The notes: generated from the sequence alone by a model not told the origin. Shown: positions 1 to 7,314, counted from the stretch's first letter. The stretch is 14,381 nt of DNA from Dehalococcoidia bacterium UBA1332 (GCA_002306745.1 DBSW01000007.1:1-14381), one strand, 5' to 3'. Numbers and translations: made by a program.

Positions 1-1368
1 GGTCCAATCGGCACAATCACCAAAGACGCATATGACCGTCTTTCAAGCGAAATGTTCGGCATGTTGCGTGAACAAGGACCATGGGATGGAGTCCTGCTCC
101 CTAACCATGGTGCCGCAGTCTCGGAAGAATTCCCGGATATGGACGGAGAATTCACTCGAGCAGTCAGAGAAATTGTGGGACCAGATGTACCTGTAGGTAT
201 AACCCTGGATATGCATGCCAATATCTCGAAAGATACAGTGGCAAACACAGATGTCTGTGTAGTCTGGAGAACATGCCCGCACCTCGATGCGAAACTACGA
301 GGACGAAAAACCGCCGAGATGATCTACCGAACTGTAAGGGGCGAAATCAACCCTGTACAGTTCATAGAAATGCCCCCCATGCTGGTCAATATCGTCAAAC
401 AATTCACCGGCCAGGAACCCATGAAGAGCCTCGTAGATGAATGCATCGAGGCCAATGAAATCCCTAAAGTACTGGATACATCAATCTCCGAGGGATACCC
501 ATACTCCGACGTAGAAGAGATGGGTATGTCATGGATCACCATCACCGATGGTGATCACGAACTCGCAGAAAAAGTGTCGAAGGATCTTGCAGCCAGTGCA
601 TGGACTAGGCGAGTTGATCTCAACAAGCCTGTGCCTAACATACCTGATGCCCTTAGACAAGCAGAAGAGCGATATGTCGGACCAAAGCCTAAAGGTGTCG
701 AAAACTACCTCCCGGATGATGGATCAGCCCTGGCCGAAGCTGAGCAATCGTACCACTCGCATCTAGGCCCGATCGTACTTATGGACGTCGGAGACAACAT
801 CGGTGGAGGGTCATCAGCAGACTCAACCCATATACTAAAAGTCGCCAAAGAGATGGGCGTTGAAGGGTACCTGCAAAGCCTTTATGATCCAGAGTCTGTA
901 GAAGCATGTGTTGCGGCCGGAGTTGGTGCTGAACTAGCCCTTGATGTTGGCGGGAAAACCGATGATATGCACGGTGAACCAGTCCACGTTGTCGGAACTG
1001 TATCCGTTATCCACGATGGACCTTACGAAGAAACGAGACCTACGCATGGCGGCACCAGGTTCTATAACGATGGCAAGCGTGTACTTTTCAACACTACCGA
1101 TGGCATGACGATACTCTTGACTTCAAAACGAAGTGGAAACACCGCTCGAGAGCAAATGTACTCGATGGGAATAAATCCCGAGGATTACAGAATTGTCGTC
1201 GCCAAAGGGGTCAGCTCACCAAGGCCGGCATACCAGCCGATCGCAGCAGAAATTATCGTAGTGAATAGCCCTGGTGTAACTTCTGCAGACCTAAACACCT
1301 TTGAATTCCACAATCGAAGAATTCCTCTGTATCCATTTGAAGAACCCGACTACACACCGGATAACTAA
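1..1368 (+). CDS. M81 family metallopeptidase (MlrC-like), 5' partial
   Basis: The frame is open from base 1, so the gene is cut by the window edge; 455 codons are visible against about 490-500 in full-length family members, so only roughly 40 N-terminal residues are missing. The family is named for microcystinase C (MlrC), a zinc enzyme that cleaves linearised microcystin, but most members have unknown small peptide or amide substrates. Visible family marks are the NHG motif (His at 106-108), LDMHAN (Asp at 208-210, His at 214-216) and TCPHLD (His at 280-282), the expected zinc and active-site region. The C-terminal MlrC_C-type domain carries DVGDNIGGGSSADST near 784-828. It ends with TAA 34 bases before the next plus-strand gene and could share its transcript. 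The family call is firm; the substrate is not known. Confidence 0.9.
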   Translation, partial: GPIGTITKDAYDRLSSEMFGMLREQGPWDGVLLPNHGAAVSEEFPDMDGEFTRAVREIVGPDVPVGITLDMHANISKDTVANTDVCVVWRTCPHLDAKLRGRKTAEMIYRTVRGEINPVQFIEMPPMLVNIVKQFTGQEPMKSLVDECIEANEIPKVLDTSISEGYPYSDVEEMGMSWITITDGDHELAEKVSKDLAASAWTRRVDLNKPVPNIPDALRQAEERYVGPKPKGVENYLPDDGSALAEAEQSYHSHLGPIVLMDVGDNIGGGSSADSTHILKVAKEMGVEGYLQSLYDPESVEACVAAGVGAELALDVGGKTDDMHGEPVHVVGTVSVIHDGPYEETRPTHGGTRFYNDGKRVLFNTTDGMTILLTSKRSGNTAREQMYSMGINPEDYRIVVAKGVSSPRPAYQPIAAEIIVVNSPGVTSADLNTFEFHNRRIPLYPFEEPDYTPDN

Positions 1369-1402
1369 CCTAAAGCAAGGCCAGTTCTTCCAAATTTAAG
1401 CT

Positions 1403-2068
1403 ATGAAACCATGGACCATCGCAGGTGAAGCCGTATCTCCGGACGGCACTAAATTAGAGTTAATTTCGCACGACGGCGAGTATGTCATTAAAGCTGACGG
1501 ACTCCCACTTATGTCAACTCGGATGCATTATTCCGAACTAGAGCTCGCTCGATTTGCTTGTAGCAAACTAAAGGTCGGTGCGCGAGTAATGATAGGCGGG
1601 CTTGGACTAGGCTATACACTTGGTGCAGCATTAGAGCTACTACCAAAGCAAGGTACTGCTTTACAAGTTGAACTTGTGCCTGAAGTAATCGAATGGAATT
1701 TAGGACCGCTGGCCTCATTTGCTAATCGTCCGTTAAATGACGAGCGAACTGAGTTGGTCCAAGGCGATGTAACAAAAATAATCCGCAAATCCAAAAACGA
1801 ATTCGATGCGATTATGTTAGATGTTGACAACGGACCCTCGGCGTTAGTAAACGAACGAAATAGCTGGCTATATACAGACCTTGGACTCCAAGCGATTAAG
1901 GGAGCTCTCAAGAACGGGGGTAAGGTGGCTATATGGTCAGCGGATGACGAGCCTAAATTCGTTATAAAGATGAAACGCAATGGATTACGAGCTACAAAGC
2001 ATTTCGTTCGAGCTCACAATAAAAAAGGTGGAATTCGTCACGTAATATTTACCGGTCAAAAAAACTGA
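1403..2068 (+). CDS. Spermidine synthase-like / SAM-dependent methyltransferase fold protein
   Basis: This 221-residue protein has a short N-terminal beta region (residues 1-40) followed by a Rossmann domain of the spermidine synthase/methyltransferase superfamily. Motif I is GGLGLGYT (65-72), the ribose-binding acidic residue lies in VELVPE (89-94), a second acidic motif is QGD (120-122), and the active-site strand is AIMLDVDNGP (136-145). Small stand-alone members are usually annotated spermidine synthase, but they are shorter than true SpeE (about 280 residues), and no partner SpeD is visible here, so polyamine synthesis is unproven. The start is the ATG at 1403, with no strong Shine-Dalgarno. 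It follows the M81 gene by 34 bases, ends with TGA, and lies 62 bases before the DsbA-like gene. The TGA stop shows that TGA is read as termination in this genome. Confidence 0.8.
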   Translation: MKPWTIAGEAVSPDGTKLELISHDGEYVIKADGLPLMSTRMHYSELELARFACSKLKVGARVMIGGLGLGYTLGAALELLPKQGTALQVELVPEVIEWNLGPLASFANRPLNDERTELVQGDVTKIIRKSKNEFDAIMLDVDNGPSALVNERNSWLYTDLGLQAIKGALKNGGKVAIWSADDEPKFVIKMKRNGLRATKHFVRAHNKKGGIRHVIFTGQKN

Positions 2069-2130
2069 GTTGATAATGTTTATCCATAGAATATTCGATA
2101 GACGACTGAAAAGAGAGCAACAATTTCACC

Positions 2131-2835
2131 ATGCGACAGCAGAGAAGGCGGGAGCAATCCAAAAACAACCAAAACTCTGTTACGGGTAAAAAGAACTGGT
2201 TATTTATATGCGGAATTGTATTAGTTTTTGCCGCAATCACAATCGTAGTGATGTCGAGGATATCTTCAGATGTATCGTCCGCCGAAACAGAACCAGACAT
2301 GGTTGCAAATGGAGGGTCAGTAATTGGTGACCCTAATGCTCCGGTAACGCTAGTCGAGTTCGGTGATTTCCAGTGATCGCACTGCAGAAATTTTGCCCTC
2401 GGGATAGGGCAACAGATCATACGGGAATACGTCAACAATGGTCGAGTAAAAATTATTTACAGGCACTTCCCATTCCTCGGCAATGAATCGTGGAGAGCTG
2501 CAGAAGCTTCTGAATGCGCCGCAGAACAAGGACGTTTTCACGAATATGAAGAAACTGTATTTGTAAATTGGAACGGTGTGAATCAAGGCACCTATTCAGA
2601 TGAAAACCTCAGGATATTCGCCCAAATGACCGGCCTCTTTATTAACCAGTTCGATGAATGCATGGCCAATAATAAGTACCTTGATAAAGTAAAAACAGAT
2701 CTAGCTGCAGGACAGGATCTAGGCGTTAATTCAACTCCCACATTATTCCTAGATGGAAAGAAGTTGGACAACTCTCCTGACTATGGATATTTCAGAATCA
2801 GAATTGAAGAGGCATTGAAAACCTCAGGGGGATAG
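2131..2835 (+). CDS. Membrane-anchored DsbA-like thiol:disulfide oxidoreductase, predicted selenoprotein (Sec82)
   Basis: This reads as one 234-residue protein if the in-frame TGA at 2374-2376 is decoded as selenocysteine. Residues 1-21 are basic, about 23-42 form a membrane anchor, 43-62 are a linker, and the rest is a DsbA/Thioredoxin_4 domain. VEFGDFQ (75-81) runs straight into U82-S83-H84-C85, where relatives have Cys-x-x-Cys. Further support is RHFPF (111-115), an alpha-helical insert and the cis-proline loop STPTLFL (Pro203). No other stop or frameshift interrupts the 3' part. The predicted role is to form or isomerise disulfides outside the membrane, with VKOR, encoded two bases downstream, re-oxidising it. 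An in-frame TGA at 2107 and lack of other candidates fix the ATG at 2131; its Shine-Dalgarno is weak. If the TGA were read as stop, only an 81-residue anchor without an active site would be made. A fresh nonsense mutation is the alternative, but its exact position and the following hairpin argue against it. Confidence 0.85.
2374..2376 (+). other. In-frame TGA, predicted selenocysteine codon (residue 82)
   Basis: The codon takes the place of the nucleophilic N-terminal cysteine in the redox motif of the DsbA-like protein, giving U-S-H-C. Sequence on both sides stays in the same frame and matches the family: GDFQ before, then the resolving Cys and a helix after it. Cysteine codons TGC/TGT and TGA differ by one base, the usual route of Cys/Sec exchange. 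Confidence 0.85.
2374..2419 (+). promoter_or_regulatory. Candidate bacterial SECIS element
   Basis: An uninterrupted 7-bp stem pairs 2393-2399 (TTGCCCT) with 2406-2412 (AGGGCAA) around a six-base loop CGGGAT at 2400-2405. The loop has G at its second position and begins 23 nt after the TGA; known bacterial SECIS elements need a G in the first two loop bases and a loop about 16-37 nt from the codon. At the base, TGATC (2374-2378), which includes the stop codon, can pair with GATCA (2415-2419), so the codon would sit in the lower stem as in E. coli fdhF. The 5' side of the internal region (2379-2392) is longer than the 3' side (2413-2414), so the lower helix is less certain than the upper one. 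Confidence 0.8.
2826..2832 (+). promoter_or_regulatory. Ribosome binding site of VKOR, inside the DsbA-like gene end
   Basis: The purine run AGGGGGA lies 5 bases before the GTG at 2838 and overlaps the last codons of the DsbA-like gene. It settles the GTG start and suggests that VKOR translation is coupled to ribosomes finishing the upstream gene, which for this gene means ribosomes that have passed the TGA. Confidence 0.7.
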
Positions 2836-2837
2836 TT

Positions 2838-3359
2838 GTGTCAAACAATCCCAGCATAAAGATTCAATCAACGACCAATCAGAATACTCAAAGCCTAACT
2901 TTCTGGCTATTGATCGCATTAATAAGCCTTATAGGCCTTGGTATAACAACTTACCTTACGTCAACAGCATTTTCGAACACTGACGTAGGTTGCAGTATCA
3001 GCGGTTGCAACACTGTCCTAAACAGTAAATGGGCAAGATTATTCGGAATACCCGTTTCAGCGTTCGGCATGACAATTTATGCCACTACCATGCTTGGCGC
3101 CCTCCATGCTTACAAATCACCAACTGATGATTTACGCAGCCGACGTCTAGTCGTAGCAGCATCAATGATCGGAGTTATAGCTTCAGTCTATCTGACTGCT
3201 ATCGAAATATTCGTTATAAAGGCTGTATGCCAATACTGCCTAACTTCTGGAGCGCTGATAATAATTGCATCAATCATATTGCTGATTGGTTTAAAAAAAG
3301 AAAGAATCCTTCACAATACAATCGTGATTCCAACAAAGTTAGGCAAAAAATCTGTTTAA
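2838..3359 (+). CDS. VKOR family quinone-linked thiol oxidase
   Basis: This 173-residue integral membrane protein has four clear hydrophobic segments at about 20-42, 72-91, 103-126 and 134-152. It has the four VKOR cysteines: a loop pair C52 and C57 in GCSISGC and the quinone-site pair C131-Q-Y-C134. LNSKWARLFGIPVSAFG (61-77) carries the conserved serine and the LFGIP segment. Bacterial VKOR replaces DsbB: the loop cysteines take electrons from a DsbA-like partner and the CxxC pair passes them to quinone. The GTG start at 2838 has a strong Shine-Dalgarno and lies two bases after the DsbA-like stop, so the two are almost certainly one functional unit. No thioredoxin domain is fused, unlike some cyanobacterial homologues; the separate upstream protein fills that role. 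Its TAA overlaps the convergent lipoprotein gene end by four bases. Confidence 0.93.
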   Translation: MSNNPSIKIQSTTNQNTQSLTFWLLIALISLIGLGITTYLTSTAFSNTDVGCSISGCNTVLNSKWARLFGIPVSAFGMTIYATTMLGALHAYKSPTDDLRSRRLVVAASMIGVIASVYLTAIEIFVIKAVCQYCLTSGALIIIASIILLIGLKKERILHNTIVIPTKLGKKSV

Positions 3360-3940
3360 TCTGATAACTCAGGTTGAAGTTGCTTGATCAGATCACCACA
3401 CCTAATGATCGCCTGTTCTGAATCTAGACCATCACATAGCATTATCAAATTTCCTACAATTGCCCAATCCTGATAAGTGGGTCCAGGAGCCTGACGAGAA
3501 CCTGCGCTTGATACATCAGTAACTCCTCGAGCCTGCCAACGATCTTTTACCCCCTCGGTCCAAACTTGACTGTCACGGGTTGCCTCAAACTCAGCCCCTG
3601 TAGCATTTATAGCATGGCCTTTGCCGCTTGAAACCGCCAAATCATGTGAAGGGTAAAACCGTAATTCATAATCGTGCCGATTGTAGGGATCTAGACCCCA
3701 GAATCCTTTCCAAGCCTCCAATGCATCAGGTAAACCTTGCACGTCATAATCCTTACTTGTCTTAAATCCAAACGCTTTAAGGTCATCAATAGTGTAATTA
3801 GTAGGAGCAGTACGAATCTGAACAAAATTATCTGCTTCATCAACGGCGCTTCCACCACAGGCCATAAAACCCACTGCCAGCAACACAGACAAGACTATAA
3901 ACGTTGCCGATTTATAATTACATATATCCACTCTGGTCAT
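3356..3940 (-). CDS. Putative lipoprotein of unknown function
   Basis: This 194-residue protein begins with a basic tip, a hydrophobic core (about 13-26) and a lipobox-like FMAC ending at Cys28, followed by GGS, so it is probably an exported lipoprotein. The mature part has no domain I recognise. It is rich in Trp, Tyr and Asp and contains DALEAWKGFWGLDPYNRHDYELRFYP-like segments around 82-107, and two later cysteines (about 169 and 182) could form a disulfide, which is notable beside the disulfide-forming pair. The ATG is supported by GGAGAG (3947-3952 on the plus strand) six bases upstream. It lies 103 bases downstream of sulfatase 1 on the same strand and converges on VKOR with a four-base overlap of stop codons. 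Gene status is good; function is unknown. Confidence 0.75.
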   Translation of the reverse strand: MTRVDICNYKSATFIVLSVLLAVGFMACGGSAVDEADNFVQIRTAPTNYTIDDLKAFGFKTSKDYDVQGLPDALEAWKGFWGLDPYNRHDYELRFYPSHDLAVSSGKGHAINATGAEFEATRDSQVWTEGVKDRWQARGVTDVSSAGSRQAPGPTYQDWAIVGNLIMLCDGLDSEQAIIRCGDLIKQLQPELSD

Positions 3941-3980
3941 CTAAAACTCTCCGAACGTGAAATCAGGTTGCAGGACAGTA

Positions 3981-3990
3981 TAGTGCACTA
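3981..3990. repeat. 10-bp perfect palindrome upstream of the lipoprotein gene
   Basis: TAGTGCACTA reads the same on both strands and lies 41 bases before the lipoprotein ATG. It could be an operator half-site pair, but a palindrome of this length is also expected by chance in a window this size. Confidence 0.2.
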
Positions 3991-3998
3991 GAAATCTC

Positions 3999-4037
3999 TG
4001 CCTCAGACCTATAGGCATAAATGCTATGACTGAGGTA
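3999..4037 (-). terminator. Weak stem-loop after sulfatase 1
   Basis: TGCCTCAG (3999-4006) pairs with CTGAGGTA (4030-4037) with one G-T wobble, seven bases past the sulfatase 1 stop. The loop is 23 bases and no T run follows on the minus strand, so factor-independent termination is only possible, not shown. Confidence 0.25.
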
Positions 4038-4043
4038 ATCCAA

Positions 4044-5723
4044 TCATTTCCACACCCCGTCTATAGCCGCCCTGTGCTGAGATATGTGAGCATGTGCACC
4101 TTTTAGTCTCTTGGCAATAACATTAGGGTCAACAGGCCAGTCAAGAACTTCGGCTCGTTCAGCCCATTCAAAGTACTGCCTCTCAAGATTCTTTGCACGT
4201 TCTTTCTCTCCTTCGATTAAGTCATTCTGTTCTGTACGATCCTCAGTAATGTTGTAGAGTTCCCAAGGCTTATCCCATTCGGCAACAAGCTTCCAGTCTC
4301 CTATACGAATTCCTCTGTTACCTTCGTGTTCGACTGTGATCGGTCTATCACGTTTCAACTCTTGTCCCTTAATCGCTTGTAGAAAACTTTCGCCTTCTAG
4401 TGGAGTAATTTCTGTATCGTGATGTTCCTTCGGGTATTGAGCACCAGCAATGTCATAGCAAGTAGCTGAAATGTCAATAATGTGCATAGGGTTATGGAGG
4501 ATGCCTGTCCTATCGATGCCTTTAGGCCAATGCACTATAAATGGAGTAGAAATACCGCCTTCATGCACCCATCGCTTGAACAACCTGAAAGGGGCATCCG
4601 AAACGTTCGCCCAAGGAAGTTCAACTGCCTGAAAAGTAGTATCTGGCCCCGGTCGCACTTCTGGGATATCGCCGACTCGCACGGGTTCCCCCTCGAGGGT
4701 TAATGATGTCTCCCATTGTGATGGATCTGGCCAATCAGTGTCTTCCTGGAAAAGTTCCGCACACCCACCGTTATCAGACAGAAACATAATTACCGTATTC
4801 TCGTACTGATTGGTTTTTTTCAAAGAGTCAATAATTCGGCCTACCGTGCGATCTACCTGCTCTACCATCGCGCAGTATGCCGCCATGCGAATGTCTTCGT
4901 ACTCTTTATTTTGAACATCTTCCCATGCGGGAGCATCGGAATCTCTCGGCGATATCTCCCATTTATCGTCAACAACACCAAGCCCTTTTTGCTGTTCATG
5001 CCTTGAAGTGCGTATCGCGTCATACCCTTCCATATATTTACCTTCATATTTCACAATGTCATCTTCCCAGGCATGAAGTGGCCAGTGAGGTGCAGTGAAG
5101 GCAACATATTGGAAAAATGGCATGTTCAAATCGACCGCTTCTTCTATTTGGTCTATAGCGTGATCACCTATTGCATCCGTCATATGAAAATCTTTGCTTT
5201 CGACATCGATGAGGATATCTTCGAGAATCAAAGATTTTGGATTCCAGAATGAATCAGCGGCATTGAGAAGTCCAAAAGACCTGTCAAAACCTCGCTGTTT
5301 GGGCATAGGATGTTTCTTATCACCAAGAACCCATTGGTCTCGATTCCTATTGTCCCAACTACCGGCAACGTGCCATTTACCAGAGATCATAGTTCGATAA
5401 CCAGCAGTTTTTAGTACCTCAGCGATAGTCACACAGCCGTCACGCAAATAACCCTGATAAGAAGGTACGCCGAGGTCAGCAGTCATCTGACCAATGCCTG
5501 CCTGATGTGGGTGCAATCCTGTAAGTAAGGCGGCTCGCGAAGGACAACAGCGAGCCCCGTTGTACATCTGAGTGAACCTAAGTCCTTTGTAACCTAGCGC
5601 ATCGATATTGGGGGTTTTAATCTCGCCGCCATAACAGCCAAGATCAGAATAACCGAGATCATCGACCATCATCACAATAATATTCGGCTTGTTATTCACT
5701 AAATGTGACTGTTCACTTGCCAT
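4044..5723 (-). CDS. Sulfatase 1 (arylsulfatase-type, formylglycine class)
   Basis: This 559-residue alkaline-phosphatase-fold sulfatase hydrolyses a sulfate ester. Visible motifs in order: metal-binding DD at 21-22 in MMVDDLGYSDLG, the formylglycine signature C60-P-S-R63 followed by AALLTG, SGKWH (114-118), TAPHWP with His213, and LSDNGG with Asp317/Asn318. The modified residue should be Cys60, which needs a formylglycine-generating enzyme encoded elsewhere. The length fits AtsA-like arylsulfatases. No signal peptide is visible, so it probably acts in the cytoplasm on imported sulfate esters. GGAGG (5732-5736 on the plus strand) eight bases upstream fixes the ATG. It follows sulfatase 2 by 58 bases on the same strand. 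The exact substrate (aryl, sugar or other) cannot be read from the sequence. Confidence 0.95.
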   Translation of the reverse strand: MASEQSHLVNNKPNIIVMMVDDLGYSDLGCYGGEIKTPNIDALGYKGLRFTQMYNGARCCPSRAALLTGLHPHQAGIGQMTADLGVPSYQGYLRDGCVTIAEVLKTAGYRTMISGKWHVAGSWDNRNRDQWVLGDKKHPMPKQRGFDRSFGLLNAADSFWNPKSLILEDILIDVESKDFHMTDAIGDHAIDQIEEAVDLNMPFFQYVAFTAPHWPLHAWEDDIVKYEGKYMEGYDAIRTSRHEQQKGLGVVDDKWEISPRDSDAPAWEDVQNKEYEDIRMAAYCAMVEQVDRTVGRIIDSLKKTNQYENTVIMFLSDNGGCAELFQEDTDWPDPSQWETSLTLEGEPVRVGDIPEVRPGPDTTFQAVELPWANVSDAPFRLFKRWVHEGGISTPFIVHWPKGIDRTGILHNPMHIIDISATCYDIAGAQYPKEHHDTEITPLEGESFLQAIKGQELKRDRPITVEHEGNRGIRIGDWKLVAEWDKPWELYNITEDRTEQNDLIEGEKERAKNLERQYFEWAERAEVLDWPVDPNVIAKRLKGAHAHISQHRAAIDGVWK

Positions 5724-5731
5724 CGCCTAAT

Positions 5732-5736
5732 CCTCC
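5732..5736 (-). promoter_or_regulatory. Strong ribosome binding site for sulfatase 1
   Basis: GGAGG on the minus strand stands eight bases before the ATG at 5723, the clearest Shine-Dalgarno in the window. It shows that this gene has its own strong initiation even if it shares a transcript with sulfatase 2. Confidence 0.75.
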
Positions 5737-5781
5737 AATAACGGTCAAAACAAACTTTTACAGATAGTTTTTTGACGATAT

Positions 5782-7314
5782 TTATGTCCTAATTGGTTTC
5801 TTATATGTTGGCGGTGCTGTACGAGGAGCATGCGGCCAAGGCCGAGTCCAACCTTCGTAACCGAAAGAAGGATCTTGCGACATGTCACCATTCTGAGCAA
5901 GCCGGTCATCCATTGATGAATCTATGGAAGCCATAAGTTCGATTGCCAATTCAGACTCAAGTCGATTAATGACATCTGAGAATTCAGAATTACCGTATAA
6001 ATTAACCTGTTCGTTAGGATCTTTGATCATGTCAAATAACAACACTTCACCGGTCCGGTACTTATGTAATTTATACCTGCCATCAAAATTCATCCAACCA
6101 TTCTGAAGAAAGCCAAAAATATTCTTACGACCTGAGTCTCCCGGCATACCTTCTCCGGGTAGAGGTTGAGCGTCATACCATTCGGGTCGGTCAATGTCTG
6201 CCCAGCTAAGCATCGTAGCTGTCACATCACGAACGTCTACAAGGCTTTCCTCGGTCTGTCCAGCTTCAATTCCAGGGCCCATAGCCATCATCGGAATTCG
6301 GATTGCTGAGTCGTAAAAAGATGCCTTACCAATAAGATTGTGATCGCCAAGATAGTCACCATGATCTGAAGCAAGTATCAAAAACGTATTCTCAAGCAAC
6401 CCTTTATTTCTCAAAGCGTCAATTATCGCCCCAACTTCGAAATCTATCTGTTGGACAAGTCCGGAATAATGCTTACGTACGGTATGCTTAGACCGATCGT
6501 CGAACTCCGAATAATCTACTCCATTCCAAGGTCGTTTATTACCTTTGACATTTTCATCACGAAGTTTTGGAGCATGACCTGGGACCTCCGGTGCAGCAGT
6601 TGGAATCTTTGAATCATCGATCCCCTCAAGAAATCGTTCATCAGGATCATATGGACAGTGAGGACCTGGAAATCCGACCATCATTGCGAAAGGCTGATCC
6701 GCCCCATACTCCTCAATGAACTTCACAGCTTCAGAACCGACAAATCGATCCCAAGAGTGTTCCCATGGCACATCGTGAATTACCGCACCCTTGTTCTGAT
6801 GATAACCGGGCATCTCATTACCATGAAGCTTTCGTAGCCCATGTCGACGCAGGTAGTGATAATAGTCGTCACGGACTTCAAGCCATCGCTTATCTTCACA
6901 CACAACTCTGTACTGAAATCCTCGACGCTCATCCCAAGGATAAAAGTGCATCTTACCGATTCCAGCGGTGTAGTAACCATTTTCACCGAGAATCTCAGGC
7001 CAAGTTCTAAGACCGGCTTCACGCCAATCAGATCTAAGGTTATGAAGATTACCGGTTACCCCATTTCGAATTGCATTCATTCCAGTTAACAGGGCGGTTC
7101 TTGCAGGGACACATACTGGTGAAGCAGAAAAAGAATTCGTGTATCTAATTCCATTCTCAGCAATAGAATCTATATTTGGGGTGTGCAACCAGTCAGCCCC
7201 GTTGCATCCAGCAAAATCTGCTCGAAATTGATCTGGAAAAAGAAAAACGATATTTGGACGGTTCTGCGCTACTGACAAATTAGTACTCCAATGGATAAAA
7301 AGGTGACAATACAT
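5782..7314 (-). CDS. Sulfatase 2 (choline-sulfatase/iduronate-sulfatase-like)
   Basis: A second formylglycine sulfatase, 510 residues from the ATG. It has the metal motif FPDQFRADF (Asp28), the modification signature C68-V-P-A-R72 followed by TALLTG, GIGKMHF (Lys121, His123), FPGPHCPYDP (His219) and ASDHGDYLGDH (Asp317, His318). The DQ instead of DD and the SDHG form separate it from sulfatase 1 and match the branch holding choline sulfatase and iduronate sulfatase-like enzymes; the substrate is unassigned. The start is uncertain: the ATG at 7314 has little Shine-Dalgarno, while an in-frame TTG at 7278 has GGAG seven bases upstream (7286-7289) and would begin just before the conserved NRPNIV. 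With either start there is no convincing signal peptide. It is divergent from the aldo/keto reductase across about 70 bases. Confidence 0.94.
   Translation of the reverse strand: MYCHLFIHWSTNLSVAQNRPNIVFLFPDQFRADFAGCNGADWLHTPNIDSIAENGIRYTNSFSASPVCVPARTALLTGMNAIRNGVTGNLHNLRSDWREAGLRTWPEILGENGYYTAGIGKMHFYPWDERRGFQYRVVCEDKRWLEVRDDYYHYLRRHGLRKLHGNEMPGYHQNKGAVIHDVPWEHSWDRFVGSEAVKFIEEYGADQPFAMMVGFPGPHCPYDPDERFLEGIDDSKIPTAAPEVPGHAPKLRDENVKGNKRPWNGVDYSEFDDRSKHTVRKHYSGLVQQIDFEVGAIIDALRNKGLLENTFLILASDHGDYLGDHNLIGKASFYDSAIRIPMMAMGPGIEAGQTEESLVDVRDVTATMLSWADIDRPEWYDAQPLPGEGMPGDSGRKNIFGFLQNGWMNFDGRYKLHKYRTGEVLLFDMIKDPNEQVNLYGNSEFSDVINRLESELAIELMASIDSSMDDRLAQNGDMSQDPSFGYEGWTRPWPHAPRTAPPTYKKPIRT

Noticed and set aside
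1612..1980. Minus-strand frame inside the methyltransferase-like gene
   Set aside because: It is the antisense of a Rossmann-fold coding region with clear SAM motifs and shows no protein features of its own.
2374..2376. The TGA as evidence that the DsbA-like gene is a pseudogene or was missequenced
   Set aside because: There is only one interruption, it falls exactly on the redox cysteine, the frame continues intact to a sensible stop, and a SECIS-like hairpin follows. A random nonsense change would rarely meet all four conditions, though raw reads would settle it.
2066..2376. Reassigned genetic code with TGA read as tryptophan
   Set aside because: The methyltransferase-like gene (TGA at 2066-2068) and the aldo/keto reductase (TGA at 8405-8407) end with TGA at proper protein ends, the long genes here have no other internal TGA, and the family residue at 2374 is Cys, not Trp.
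2049..2438. Long minus-strand reading frame across the start of the DsbA-like gene
   Set aside because: It is antisense to the convincing plus-strand gene, has no recognisable domain and no ribosome binding site.
2578..2835. A separate small gene starting at GTG 2578
   Set aside because: It is the C-terminal part of the DsbA-like protein in the same frame, holding the cis-Pro loop; no ribosome binding site precedes the GTG.
3981..3990. The TAGTGCACTA palindrome as a defined operator
   Set aside because: A single 10-bp palindrome is close to chance expectation here and no second copy was noticed, so it is kept only as a low-confidence repeat.
4044..7314. Tandem duplication of a sulfatase gene
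   Set aside because: The two proteins share only fold-level motifs; lengths, metal motifs and formylglycine signatures differ.
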